A DNA stretch of 64,000 nucleotides from Cladopsammia gracilis (Eukaryota > Cnidaria > Anthozoa > Scleractinia > Dendrophylliidae), in NCBI GenBank assembly GCA_022457155.1, contig JAJGOT010000201.1, positions 1,321,001 to 1,385,000 of the forward strand, written 5' to 3'. The position numbers and the translations under genes are program-made. This document shows, piece by piece, positions 55,406-64,000 of the stretch. The notes below the pieces were generated by a model, which saw only the letters and a program-made list of their open reading frames with translations, did not search any database and was not told the origin of the DNA. Each line of letters starts with the position of its first letter. The first letter of the stretch is position 1.

Positions 55406-58400
55406 TTACTGAGTGACTTCATCAAATGTTCCATATTCTTCTTCTGGTCCATTCCTGATCAGCGGTGACAACGGGGCATCGGTGCTGCGATCTGACGCGT
55501 ATTCCTCATCTTCCTCGCTTTGATGGACCGTTGGAGGAATTTGTATGTCATGGGTCCTTCCTATCAGCACAATTATGGATAGGATTAGGCTGCAGAGGAC
55601 GGCTACATTAACCACAACAAGCATCCAAACGATAGGCCCAGACGAGTCTGGATTCAGTACTGCATATCTGATGTTCATGAACGAGAAATGAAGGGTCAGA
55701 AGTACTAGGGTTTCTGCCGAATTTTCCAAAGCGATTTTCTGGTAGGAATCTCGAAACGGCTTGAAGAGAAGCTGGAAGCACAAAGAGGCCAACAGAACAA
55801 AGCAGACTGCAATCGTCCGAAATGAAGAAGCCCGCGGGATAAAAGAGAGCGAGAACGCAATCAACATACGCCGCAAAAGAAATAATATCTCAAAATAAGA
55901 ACGGAATTCTTTCTTGTATGGGAGGTAGATGGAACCTAGCCAACTGTCCAAAGTTTCTTGTTCTCGTGTGGTCATCTGTTCCCTTTTGGCAGCATTTATC
56001 CACAGAAGTGGTAAGAACACTCCAAAAGGGACCCCGATCACGTACAATGCAAACGCAAGCCAACCAAACCCCTGTAACATAGTGTAAACATGACCTTCAC
56101 ACTCAAGCCACGGTGCTTCCACAAGGTAACGGAAATTGTTGTCTTCTCCACAGCGAGCCAAGACAGAAGCCGTTTTCTTGACAATTGGGAAAAAGGTGAG
56201 GTTGAGGGATACGATTGAGAGTTGTAAGGAGCTCTCTCGTAAACGAGGATGCCTGGCAAGCAATTTTCGAAACCAAAGTACAAAGTATCCGAGACCATAA
56301 TAGAACCAAATACCCGCTATACAGATAACTGGCAGAAGCATGAGAGACAGAAGCTCGCCAAGCGGTGTAAACAAGGAAGGAATCTCACACGCCAAACCAG
56401 AGAAACGAAGGTTAAACACATTGCTGACGTAGCGCTGAGTTTCAAGAACCTCCTGCGGCCAGACATCTGTATTGGAAATCAAAGCATCAAAAGTCTGAAC
56501 ATAAAAGACGCTGATCTTGAGAATTCCACGTGCAGCTTTACCTCTTCCAGCCAAACCAAAAAAAAGTGCCACTGTGTTAAGTTCAACTAACCAACCTGGA
56601 ATTTTCTGATACATCGCTAATATAACTAAAAGAATGATTTGAGCTAAGACGAGTATGATCGAAAGAAAACGTTTCCTCTCGTAAAGAACTAAAAACCCAA
56701 GAGTGAGCAACACCATGGTTAAAACAACTAGTGCAGCCAAAATGTAGACATTGGTTTTTGTTTTCGGGCAGGCATAGCAAAGGGTGCCCTGTTTGAAATA
56801 TCCATCTTCACAGAGAGAACAGAATCGGTCTTTACTTCCTTTAAGACAGAGACATGAATTATTACAAATGGTAGATGGTTTGGGATTTGACTTGTTTCCT
56901 TCCTTTAACGAACAGTCACAAGTGCCCGATGGATTGCATGGTGTATTTACGTAGGAACTAGTACCCAGTGCTAGTGAGCATTTAACCAGATGTGTCACGT
57001 TTTGATCACGTGATGATGGCCAATAGCCCACCTTCATGACCATTTTCTGCTCAGGGAGAACATGGTCCTTACACACCGCGCCTGGCATACATGGTAAGCA
57101 GGTTTCTTCTGAACCATAATACCCACTATCGCAAATACATAGACGATAACGATAATAGCTAGGATCTAGGACCACTAAACCATTGTTGTAGTTGAGACGC
57201 GCATTAGGGCATTTGAACTTATCTGAAGGATTTCTGTGAGATAAAGTTGTAAAGTCAGCCTTCATAAAGTTGGGTAATGGTCCAAGTTCGTCCGCTTCAT
57301 GCATGCGTAGATTCTTTGAGATATTAAGAAGCTTGAGGGAAAGAATCGAAATTTGAGGAATTTGGCCAGAAAGGTTGTTTACAGAAATATCAAGAGTAAC
57401 GAGAAAATCCATCATTAGGCCAGTGGGCGATGAAAGCTGCCCAGATAATCGGTTTTGGCTCAAGTCTACTGATATCAAGTTTTGAAAGTTCCACAGCTTC
57501 CTCGGGATTGTGCCATAAAAATCGCACCCGCTAATATTAAGAATACGTAAAGACCCAACTAGTGGCTGGATTACTTCTAACAAGGCATCGAAAAGCATAG
57601 TGAGCTGCTTATTTTCAGCCAAAATCAGAACTTGCAACGATCGGGATTTAAACTGAATGCCTTTCTCCAGAGATAAAATGCGATTTTTACTGAAGTCGGC
57701 AAATTGAAGCATGGGAATTAAACCAATGCTTTTCGGGATTTGTCCAGTGAAATCGTTACCTTTTAAGTTTAGATGCTTTAAGTTTCTCATGTTGCCCATT
57801 GTTGAAGGGATTTTTCCAGTAAAATGGTTGCCTGCCAATGCACACTGGATCATTGCCGGAAAATAGATTCCAAATTTGCCAGGCAGAGGTCCCTTTAATC
57901 CAGCCTGAGAAATGAACATGTACCGTAGAGATGACAATTTAAGTAAGTGTTCGAAACCGCTGCGCAAGTTTTCGGCAGATTCCAGATTCAAAAACCATAG
58001 CTTTTTCAATTTCCCAATGCTTTCAGGTATTGAGCCATACAATCGGCTCAGCCCGATACTGAGAACTTGCAAACCTGTCAAGTTTCCAATGTCCTTTGGA
58101 ATTTTCCCAAACAGACGTTCCTGGCCCATTTGACAGCAAAGTTGGATTTTTACAAGTGACTTCATCTGCACCAAAAGTTCACCTGGAATCTGGCCGGATA
58201 GTTTGTTAAAAGCTAGATCGACTCGTAGTATGCTGGTCATATTGGCGGAAAGAATGTTCCTTAGATTGCCTAGCAGCCCATTGTTTCCACCAATGCACAA
58301 GCCCAGTAAATTGCGTAACATCCACAGGCTACCTGGAAGTGTCCCAATCAAGTTGTTTTCTGATAAGTAGATACTTACAATGTAACCACTCTGAGTAGGA

Positions 58401-59492
58401 TCACAAGTAACTCCATACCAAAAGCAGTGAGACATTGAGGGATCTCCCCAGTGAGTTTTTCTTTTCCAATTTTCGCCTCCAGTTTTGTTGAATATTTCAA
58501 TGAGAACCGCGTTCTCTTGTTCCGGAGTGAATGTTGTATCCAATGTGATATTTGGAATTGGGATGTTCTTCAAACAGTCGTTGTAACCATTCGATCTTAG
58601 TGTTATCTGAGCAGCTAAAAAGAAACAGAATGGTCAAAACTGGAGCTATAATTGTTGCTAAATATGGAATGATATTATAAATTAAGTTTGTGAAATACAT
58701 TAAAGATTAAAAGCAAATTGCCAGGCTTATCGAAATGCTGGTATCCGGAAATGTACAAGATATGCAACAAAAAGGTAACACGATATAAATGCCAGCATGC
58801 GTAACGCAACGTTGTGGTAAGCTTTTATAAACACGGTTCGATAGTTTTCTTCATCAAACGGAACTAAAAAGCAGTACATCACTTTCACAATATCCAGATC
58901 GAAGAAAAAACGAAGAACAGAAAGGAAAAAGGAAAAAATATGTTGGCCTTTCCCGCCAGGATCGAACCCGGGTCGTATGCGTAGAATAGCAAGTCTTTAA
59001 GTAACTACTGAACGTTAATTTTTATCATTTTAACGTTGATACGCGTTAAAACGCGTGTCTCTGTTGAATTTTTTGAATTTTAGCGTTATTCTCAAAAACA
59101 GTATTACGCGACCGTCTGCACAGTACATTTAGCCATATAGTCGTCGACATAAACTAAAATATGCTTGCACAAATTTGCATGCGCTAATGTGACACGAAAA
59201 AAATAAATAAGAAAGCTCGGAGCCTGATTTGCAACTCGCGTGCTGCGCCACGAGTAATTATTGTAATTAAGTACAGAAAATCCCAATGGGAGTATTTAAT
59301 AAAGTACTACTACTATCACAATTCCGTATTGACTAAACATTGTCTAATGTTGGAAAACGAAAAGAAATCAAATGAAGAATGATCCTCGCAGTTGTGATCG
59401 CAATTTAAGCAATTGCGAAAAGAAGCCTGAAAAAAATTCAGCACTTCAACGGGGTTCGAACCCGTGACCTCGCGATACCGGTGCAATGCTCT

Positions 59493-59527
<35 letters not shown>

Positions 59528-60781
59528 AGGTCAATTGTAGGTTCATATGTTCCCGTGAAAGGAGAGGTAGAGCATTGCACCGGTATCGCGAAGTCACGGG
59601 TTCGAACCCCGTTGAAGTGCTGAATTTTTTTTTTCTTTTTCAGGCTTCTTTTCGCAATTGCTTAAATTGCGATCACAACTGCGAGGATCATTCTTCATTT
59701 GATTTCATTTCCGCAGTTCATATATGATTTATTTCATATATATCATTTTACAAAACGAAAAGAATTGTATTTCTTTCAATTTCTTTTTATAAATCTATGA
59801 TGAATTTTTCGCTTTGCTTTTGTGAGTTCTAATTGGCAAGTATTTTATTATTTTGGCTTTCAGTAATGAAAGTATTTATACAATAGACGATAACTCGTGG
59901 AACATCACGTTTCGAACATCACTTCGACTTCGTTCGACGAGGTGATATTAGAAAGGTCTCTGAATAGACCCTTGCTACAAGCAATTGCAAAAAGAGTTGA
60001 GACATTGTGTACTGTAGTGCATATTTCGAGGCCGACATGGTTTTGAGCAAGTCCCCACCCCCTCCTCCCTTATCAATGTTGTACCAGATCAAAAATGCCA
60101 TTCAAACTGACAGTCATCAACATTGAAAGGGGAGGGGGGTCAGTAGCACATGGCATTGATTTGATTTGTGTTACGCGGTCGCTTTTATACGGAATGAACA
60201 TTTTTTTGGAAAGTGTCTCAACCTTTTTGCAACTGCTTGTAGGGACGAAAGGCACGTCAGGCCAGCCACAATTCTTTGCAGTGATGAAAGTGAAGGCTTT
60301 AAATCTATTTAAGACTTATATGTATGATATGGATTAAAAACAAAAAAAATCCTCCCTAAAGAACCCCAAAATTATATTGGTGGCATTCAAATCATTAAAA
60401 CAGATCATTTGAATGCACCGAGCATTTACGGGTGAGTTTAAAGAAAAACATGCATCCCAGATGTGCACTATATGTTATTAGTCATCGTCAATCCCCAATT
60501 GAACACATAACTCATATTTAGAAGTCTCAAATTGGAAGAGATCTTTTAAGCTCTTTTCAGCGGTATCGATCAGTGTTCTTTTCTGTATCAACGCAACATG
60601 TTTACTTACCAGCATTATTTGATTTGCCTCGACCAGATCCGAGTTCGTTGAGCATTCGGTAAGAAAGAGACTTCGCACGACGTGCAAAACATTGGCATCT
60701 TTCACAGCAAAGATAGACAACCATAAAATTAAACACAATGGCCATCAGAAGGCGCCAATTGAAGAAATGGCTTCCAGCCAT
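55406..60781 (-). CDS. LRR receptor with cysteine-rich segment and about ten membrane helices
   Basis: Exon 2 (58614-55406) is a 1069-codon open exon. It begins after a strong acceptor CTGTTTCTTTTTAG, and an in-frame TGA lies just upstream. Exon 1 (60781-60610, MAGSHFFNWRLLMAIVFNFM.., donor GCTG|GTAAGT) has the matching phase and a signal-like hydrophobic start, giving about 1126 residues. It is an inference. Order: plant-style LRR cap (FNKTGGENWKRKTHW..GVTC), roughly 12 LRRs with LSGQIP/FTGKIP words (about 135-490), a cysteine-rich GCC2/EGF-like part (about 525-675), then hydrophobic helices from VYILAALVVLTMVLLTLGFL to about residue 1070, and an acidic cytoplasmic tail. The membrane part resembles TRP-like multi-pass regions of LRR proteins in early animals and protists. 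Likely a plasma-membrane sensor. Ligand unknown. Confidence 0.82.
59368..59512 (-). mobile_element. tRNA-derived SINE, left copy
   Basis: Minus-strand tRNA-like head (59512-59441) followed by GAATTTTTTTCAGGCTTC, TTTTCGCAATTGCTTAAATT and CTGCGAGGATCATTCTTCAT. It mirrors the copy at 59568-59707. Confidence 0.75.
59441..59512 (-). tRNA. tRNA-Thr(GGT)-like sequence, probably a SINE head
   Basis: GGCTTCATAGCTCAGTTGGT.. gives D-arm GCTC/GAGC, anticodon loop CCGGTAT (GGT), T-arm ACGGG-TTCGAAC-CCCGT and an acceptor end TGAAGTG. The T-arm is perfect and both internal promoter boxes are intact. Position 33 is C instead of T, the anticodon stem has a mismatch, and the acceptor end is weak, so decoding function is doubtful. 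The sequence runs on into a SINE body. Confidence 0.5.
59568..59707 (+). mobile_element. tRNA-derived SINE, right copy, 5'-truncated
   Basis: Plus-strand TAGAGCATTGCACCGGTATC.. box B GGGTTCGAACCCC and the same body as the left copy. The first ~19 nt of the tRNA part are missing. The two copies are head to head with a 55-bp spacer, forming an inverted repeat of about 140-bp arms. Confidence 0.75.
59975..60242. mobile_element. MITE, CTACAAGCAATTGCAAAAAG ends
   Basis: CTACAAGCAATTGCAAAAAG at the left is matched with few differences by the complement of TTTTTGCAACTGCTTGTAG at the right. In the centre, CAATGTTG..CAACATTG also pair. Confidence 0.82.
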
Positions 60782-60784
60782 GAT

Positions 60785-61925
60785 TGCCGGATTAAATGAA
60801 ATAAAAGACCAAGATACCATTTACCTTTTTATAGAGGTGCGGTTGTCTAGTTGTTTCAGCACCTCGGACTTTCGAACTGTAGATCGATGGTGCAAACTTG
60901 ATCTTGATCTTCTATCTTTATGCATGATATGCGATTTGATCTCTTACCTCTATGTATGATATGTGATTTGATCTCTTATCTCTGTGATATGCGATTTATT
61001 AATTTTTTACCACAAACACCAGAATCCCCCTGTCATTGCCGCTTTCAGACATGGCTTATTAAATGGTCCACCCATGGTTAATTATTGTGATCACATGTCT
61101 GATGACGTACTAATTTTGAAGAAAAACTCTTAAATGAGCCAATAATGGTTAACTTTAGTTGGAGAAAATCATCAGCTATTTTCCCCAACTGAATTCCGTG
61201 CACGGAATCGACAAAATGTTTCAGATTTTATATTAATTATATTAATCATATTAATAACTGAAAGAGAGACGTCAAGTTACAGTCTATGATCCAATAATGG
61301 AGTTTTACTTTCATCAACTTAAACTTTAACTAAGAAGATCCTTGGAGATCGTGTGTTTCCTGTAGCGGATCCAAAAGTTTGCAATGAAATTCCTTTGGGC
61401 ATTCATAATGAGAAGATTAAAGACCCATTGAATAGTTTTTAATTTATCTTAGTTAAAGTGCATATAACGTCTAATTTTATATTACAAATATCGATTCTAT
61501 TTCAAGTGCATAATTGAGGGGGGAATATTTTTGGATTTGAATGTGTGGCATCTGTGAGTGATTGAGGTTCATATCTCCAATATGCTAATTAATGTGACGT
61601 CAACACAGTAATTTATGTATTTCGCCTTGGGAATTCGACTATGGCTATTGTCTGATTTAGTTGCAAAATTTGGTAAACGTACTAAAAGGATCCATTATGA
61701 TAATATAAATGTTTATAAAATGTAATTTATCTCTCTACCAGCATGTTTTCATATGATAAATGAATACTGGGTCAACGTCAAGCCTCAAATCTAAAAATAT
61801 TCCACCACTAAATTATTCCCTTCATGTAGAATCAATATTTCTGATAAACAATAAGGGTTTTCCACCACCGGTTCCCACACCTGAACACCTTGTTGGAATG
61901 TTTTTCAAATGGGTTGACCCACCGT
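60785..61925. other. No gene seen (5' side of LRR gene)
   Basis: AT-rich. CTCTTACCTCTATGTATGATATG-type words repeat near 60910-60990. Probable promoter side of the LRR gene, without an identifiable motif. Confidence 0.35.
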
Positions 61926-61929
61926 GTCC

Positions 61930-62370
61930 ACGAAAATTCGCGACAGGCCTCGCAGAACTTTCAACGCGCTTATAAAGAAGTCACGACATACAAGTCACCA
62001 ATAAACCGGTAAAAACACTCCAACAAGAATTCCCTGCTCCTAAATTCCGTCCGAAGAAAGAAGACCAATGCAATGTTGTCTACAAAATTCCTCGCACCAC
62101 ATGTTCGTGGAGTTACATTGGCGAAACCGGAAGGTCATTTAACACCAGAAAGAAAAAAAAAAGCACCAGAAATGTCAAAATGCACACTAAAGGCTGTAAT
62201 GTCGCAAATGATGCTTGGTCCAAGAATCACCACATTGACTTTGAAATGCATCAATTATAGACAAAGGCAATTACGCCATCTTAAGACTGGAGTCCTGGCA
62301 CACCACAAAAACTGTTGACGCTGACAATAACTCATGCCCGCTTGCCAATCAATATCGCAGTCTTTTAAAT
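61930..62370 (+). pseudogene. Penelope-like element GIY-YIG endonuclease fragment
   Basis: The plus strand near 61990-62190 reads FPAPKFRPKKEDQCNVVYKI, then PRTTCSWSYIGETGRSFNTR and, after an A-run frame slip, RNVKMHTKGCNVANDAWSKN. VVYKIP..YIGETGRSFNTR is the GIY-YIG nuclease of Penelope elements. Downstream ..LESWHT-like text is stop-ridden. Only the 3' end of the element remains. It could belong to the same family as the RT piece at 42.1 kb, but they are 20 kb apart. Confidence 0.85.
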
Positions 62371-62457
62371 AAAAATTGACTTTCACACGTTTAACTTTTT
62401 AGTTTTTCATTCTTTCGCTTTTTTAATTACTCGAGCTTCCGTAGGAGCGAGAGTCTT

Positions 62458-63300
62458 AAACATACATACATACATATACTTTATTTCAACTCGAAAATTT
62501 AGAGTAGCAAATATATGCTAATGTATTCGAGCACAATAAAAAATACAATAAAATGCTACAAATATACTAGACTATATACATAATAAAACTACAATTATAA
62601 AAACTATTATAAAACTATACATAATAAAACTACTTACCATGACGCTACTAAAATGAGTCATAGTTTAATATTCTACGCTTAAAATTCGTAAAAGTAGATG
62701 TTCGAAACGAATCCGGAAGAGAGTTCCATAATTCAACTGCTAAATATGAAAAAGAATGCAGGCCGTAAGTTGTTGTTTTCGGATTAGGAAGAGACAATAT
62801 AATTACGACGTAAACTATAGCTTGTAGACCGTAGAGTAAACATATTACTTAACTATCCTCGATAGTTACTGAAAAACAGACTCTTATATAATATAACTAA
62901 GAAATTCTGAAGGCGCCTAATATACAGAGTTTTAGAATTGATTTTACCCAATAAAGTGCTGTAGGGTGAATTATAGTCCTTTAGTATGAATCTAAGAATG
63001 CGCTTGTTAAGACGGTCCATTTTTTCAGTTTGACGTGCACTACAAAAATGCCATACAGACGAGCAATAAGGGTGTCCCTCGAAATTAGCTTACGAAATCT
63101 TAGCATTACATTAAATTGGTTGTTTATCTTCTTGCATGTACTGAATATATAATTATCAAAAGAAAGCTTATCATCCATATTTATTCCGAATATATCTATC
63201 GAATTTTTTAATGGAAACGAGAATTTGTGTTCAGTTTTTCCCAGTAACATAGCTTGATGTTTAGTCTCGTTTACGATCATACCATTATTGCCATACCGCT
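62458..63300 (-). pseudogene. Non-LTR reverse transcriptase 3' fragment with (TATG)n tail
   Basis: The minus strand starts near 63280 with IVNETKHQAMLLGKTEHKFS and IFGINMDDKLSFDNYI. It continues after a frame change as KMDRLNKRILRFILKDYNSP, YIRRLQNFLVILYKSLFFS, then TTTYGLHSFSYLAVELWNSL and ends SFRTSTFTNFKRRILNYDSF with a stop near 62650. At least two disruptions are present. The 3' tail of the element is a CATA/TATG microsatellite (62460-62478). Confidence 0.82.
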
Positions 63301-63493
63301 AATTTGCAATTTTGACTTCACCAAAAATAAAGTCCTCCAAAGCCACTGGGTCAACATTATATATAAACATATATCTGATGATCATCATGAATAATTATGA
63401 ATAATTATCATCATGAATAATTAATAATGAATATTAACTACATTTTGAGCCGACTCTCGTCAAAGTGAAGATAAACGTAATTGTCGTATTTAT

Positions 63494-63880
63494 GTGACTT
63501 TTGTCATGATTATTACATTTATTATATTTTTGCTCAAATTGAGTACATTATCAGCTGCTATTGTTCTATTTGTGCCATTAGTTTTGTCACTTTTGTGTGA
63601 AAATTATATTCGCATGTTGTGCAGCAAATTGTTTGTGTGGTATCAAATAACGTGGTGTCAGACGAATCTGAGTGATATATTAGACAAAGGATCGTTATTA
63701 TGTGTACAGCAAAAGCCAGATGTAGTAAGCAAACTCGTTCGTTATGTAGTCCACAACGAAGCTCGAGTTAACGCTTTAAACAGCGTCTTGTTTTTTAACT
63801 TTTTTAATTATGTATGCTTTTGTCACATTATCTCTCCGTTGAAGACAACAGGACGGATGTCGAAAGCTTATAGTTTTTAA
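63494..63880 (+). CDS. Uncertain ORF
   Basis: An open stretch of 128 codons with a hydrophobic start (ITFIIFLLKLSTLSAAIVLF) and a moderately polar remainder. Composition follows the AT-rich background. No family or splice context was recognised, and it is near the window edge. Possibly not a gene. Confidence 0.2.
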   Translation: MTFVMIITFIIFLLKLSTLSAAIVLFVPLVLSLLCENYIRMLCSKLFVWYQITWCQTNLSDILDKGSLLCVQQKPDVVSKLVRYVVHNEARVNALNSVLFFNFFNYVCFCHIISPLKTTGRMSKAYSF

Positions 63881-64000
63881 AATTTTTAACCAGAGAACGT
63901 TTTGTCACCTTTTTATAAGGGTTACAGGTACTTTAAGGTTTTTTATACCCTTTACATAGTTTGTAATAATATTTAAAAAAAATCGATTAGTTTTACACTT

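Larger units (their letters stand above)
58615..60609. other. LRR gene intron 1 (inferred)
   Basis: Holds a degenerate tRNA-like box B (GACCCGGGTTCGATCC, minus, near 58958-58973), a family-1 fragment (59084-59130), head-to-head tRNA-SINEs (59368-59707) and a MITE (59975-60242). Confidence 0.5.

Noticed and set aside
58497..58700. Minus-strand frame MYFTNLIYN.. as the N-terminus of the LRR protein
   Set aside because: It is in another frame than the LRR exon. The pyrimidine-rich acceptor at 58615 fits an intron end better.
59441..59512. Functional tRNA-Thr gene
   Set aside because: Kept only as tRNA-like. C at position 33, anticodon-stem mismatch, weak acceptor pairing and a following SINE body argue for a SINE head.
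42069..62370. Single Penelope element from the RT at 42.1 kb to the GIY-YIG at 62.0 kb
   Set aside because: Same strand and order, but 20 kb with two host genes between, and each fragment has its own decay. Two separate remnants are simpler.

Overview
The window looks like nuclear DNA of a cnidarian, most likely a hexacorallian such as a stony coral. It is AT-rich, with spliced animal genes (GT-AG introns of 0.1-17 kb), and about half of it consists of inverted-repeat DNA transposons, MITEs, LINE and Penelope fragments, tRNA-derived SINEs and microsatellites. The lineage is an inference from gene content and repeat style, not from a database match.

Three host genes could be assembled by hand from splice sites, intron phase and protein motifs, all on the minus strand. 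(1) A TRAF-family adaptor / E3 ligase gene spans 38395 to 9862 in seven exons: RING, TRAF-type zinc fingers, coiled coil and MATH. Its last exon carries a 305-bp tandem duplication that shifts the frame before the MATH domain, so the locus is disrupted as written. (2) A TMEM272-like four-helix membrane protein lies at 46888-42960 (three exons). (3) A large LRR receptor with a cysteine-rich segment and about ten membrane helices lies at 60781-55406 (two exons). TRAF adaptors usually act in innate and TNF/TLR-type signalling. The LRR protein could be a surface sensor, but the sequence gives no direct link between them.

Layout: 0-6.4 kb holds a short tandem repeat, a degenerate CACTA/EnSpm-type transposase and an almost exact 1302-bp tandem duplication whose breakpoint falls inside a palindromic MITE. 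7.3-8.9 kb holds a LINE fragment inserted in a MITE. 9.8-38.4 kb is the TRAF gene, whose introns are packed with mobile DNA. Its 17-kb first intron contains two complete-looking elements of unknown class: Element A (24934-28592) and Element B (29520-31990). Both have terminal inverted repeats, 6-bp target duplications, same-strand subterminal repeat arrays at both ends and a small two-exon gene of unknown family. The same intron holds a Tigger deletion derivative, a degenerate Harbinger/ISL2EU transposase and many MITEs. 40-50 kb has nested foldbacks, a Penelope RT fragment cut by a TTCG/TTTC microsatellite, TMEM272-like, two copies of a MITE with a tRNA-like core, and a Harbinger-type MITE with a SANT/Myb exon. 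52.3-55 kb is a long-inverted-repeat element of a family also seen at 12.5 and 18.5 kb. 55.4-60.8 kb is the LRR gene, with head-to-head tRNA-SINEs in its intron. 61.9-64 kb holds a Penelope GIY-YIG fragment and a LINE 3' end.

The most interesting candidates are Elements A and B with their unrecognised genes, the long-inverted-repeat family that has carried the same spliced exon into several copies, and the duplication that breaks the TRAF gene.
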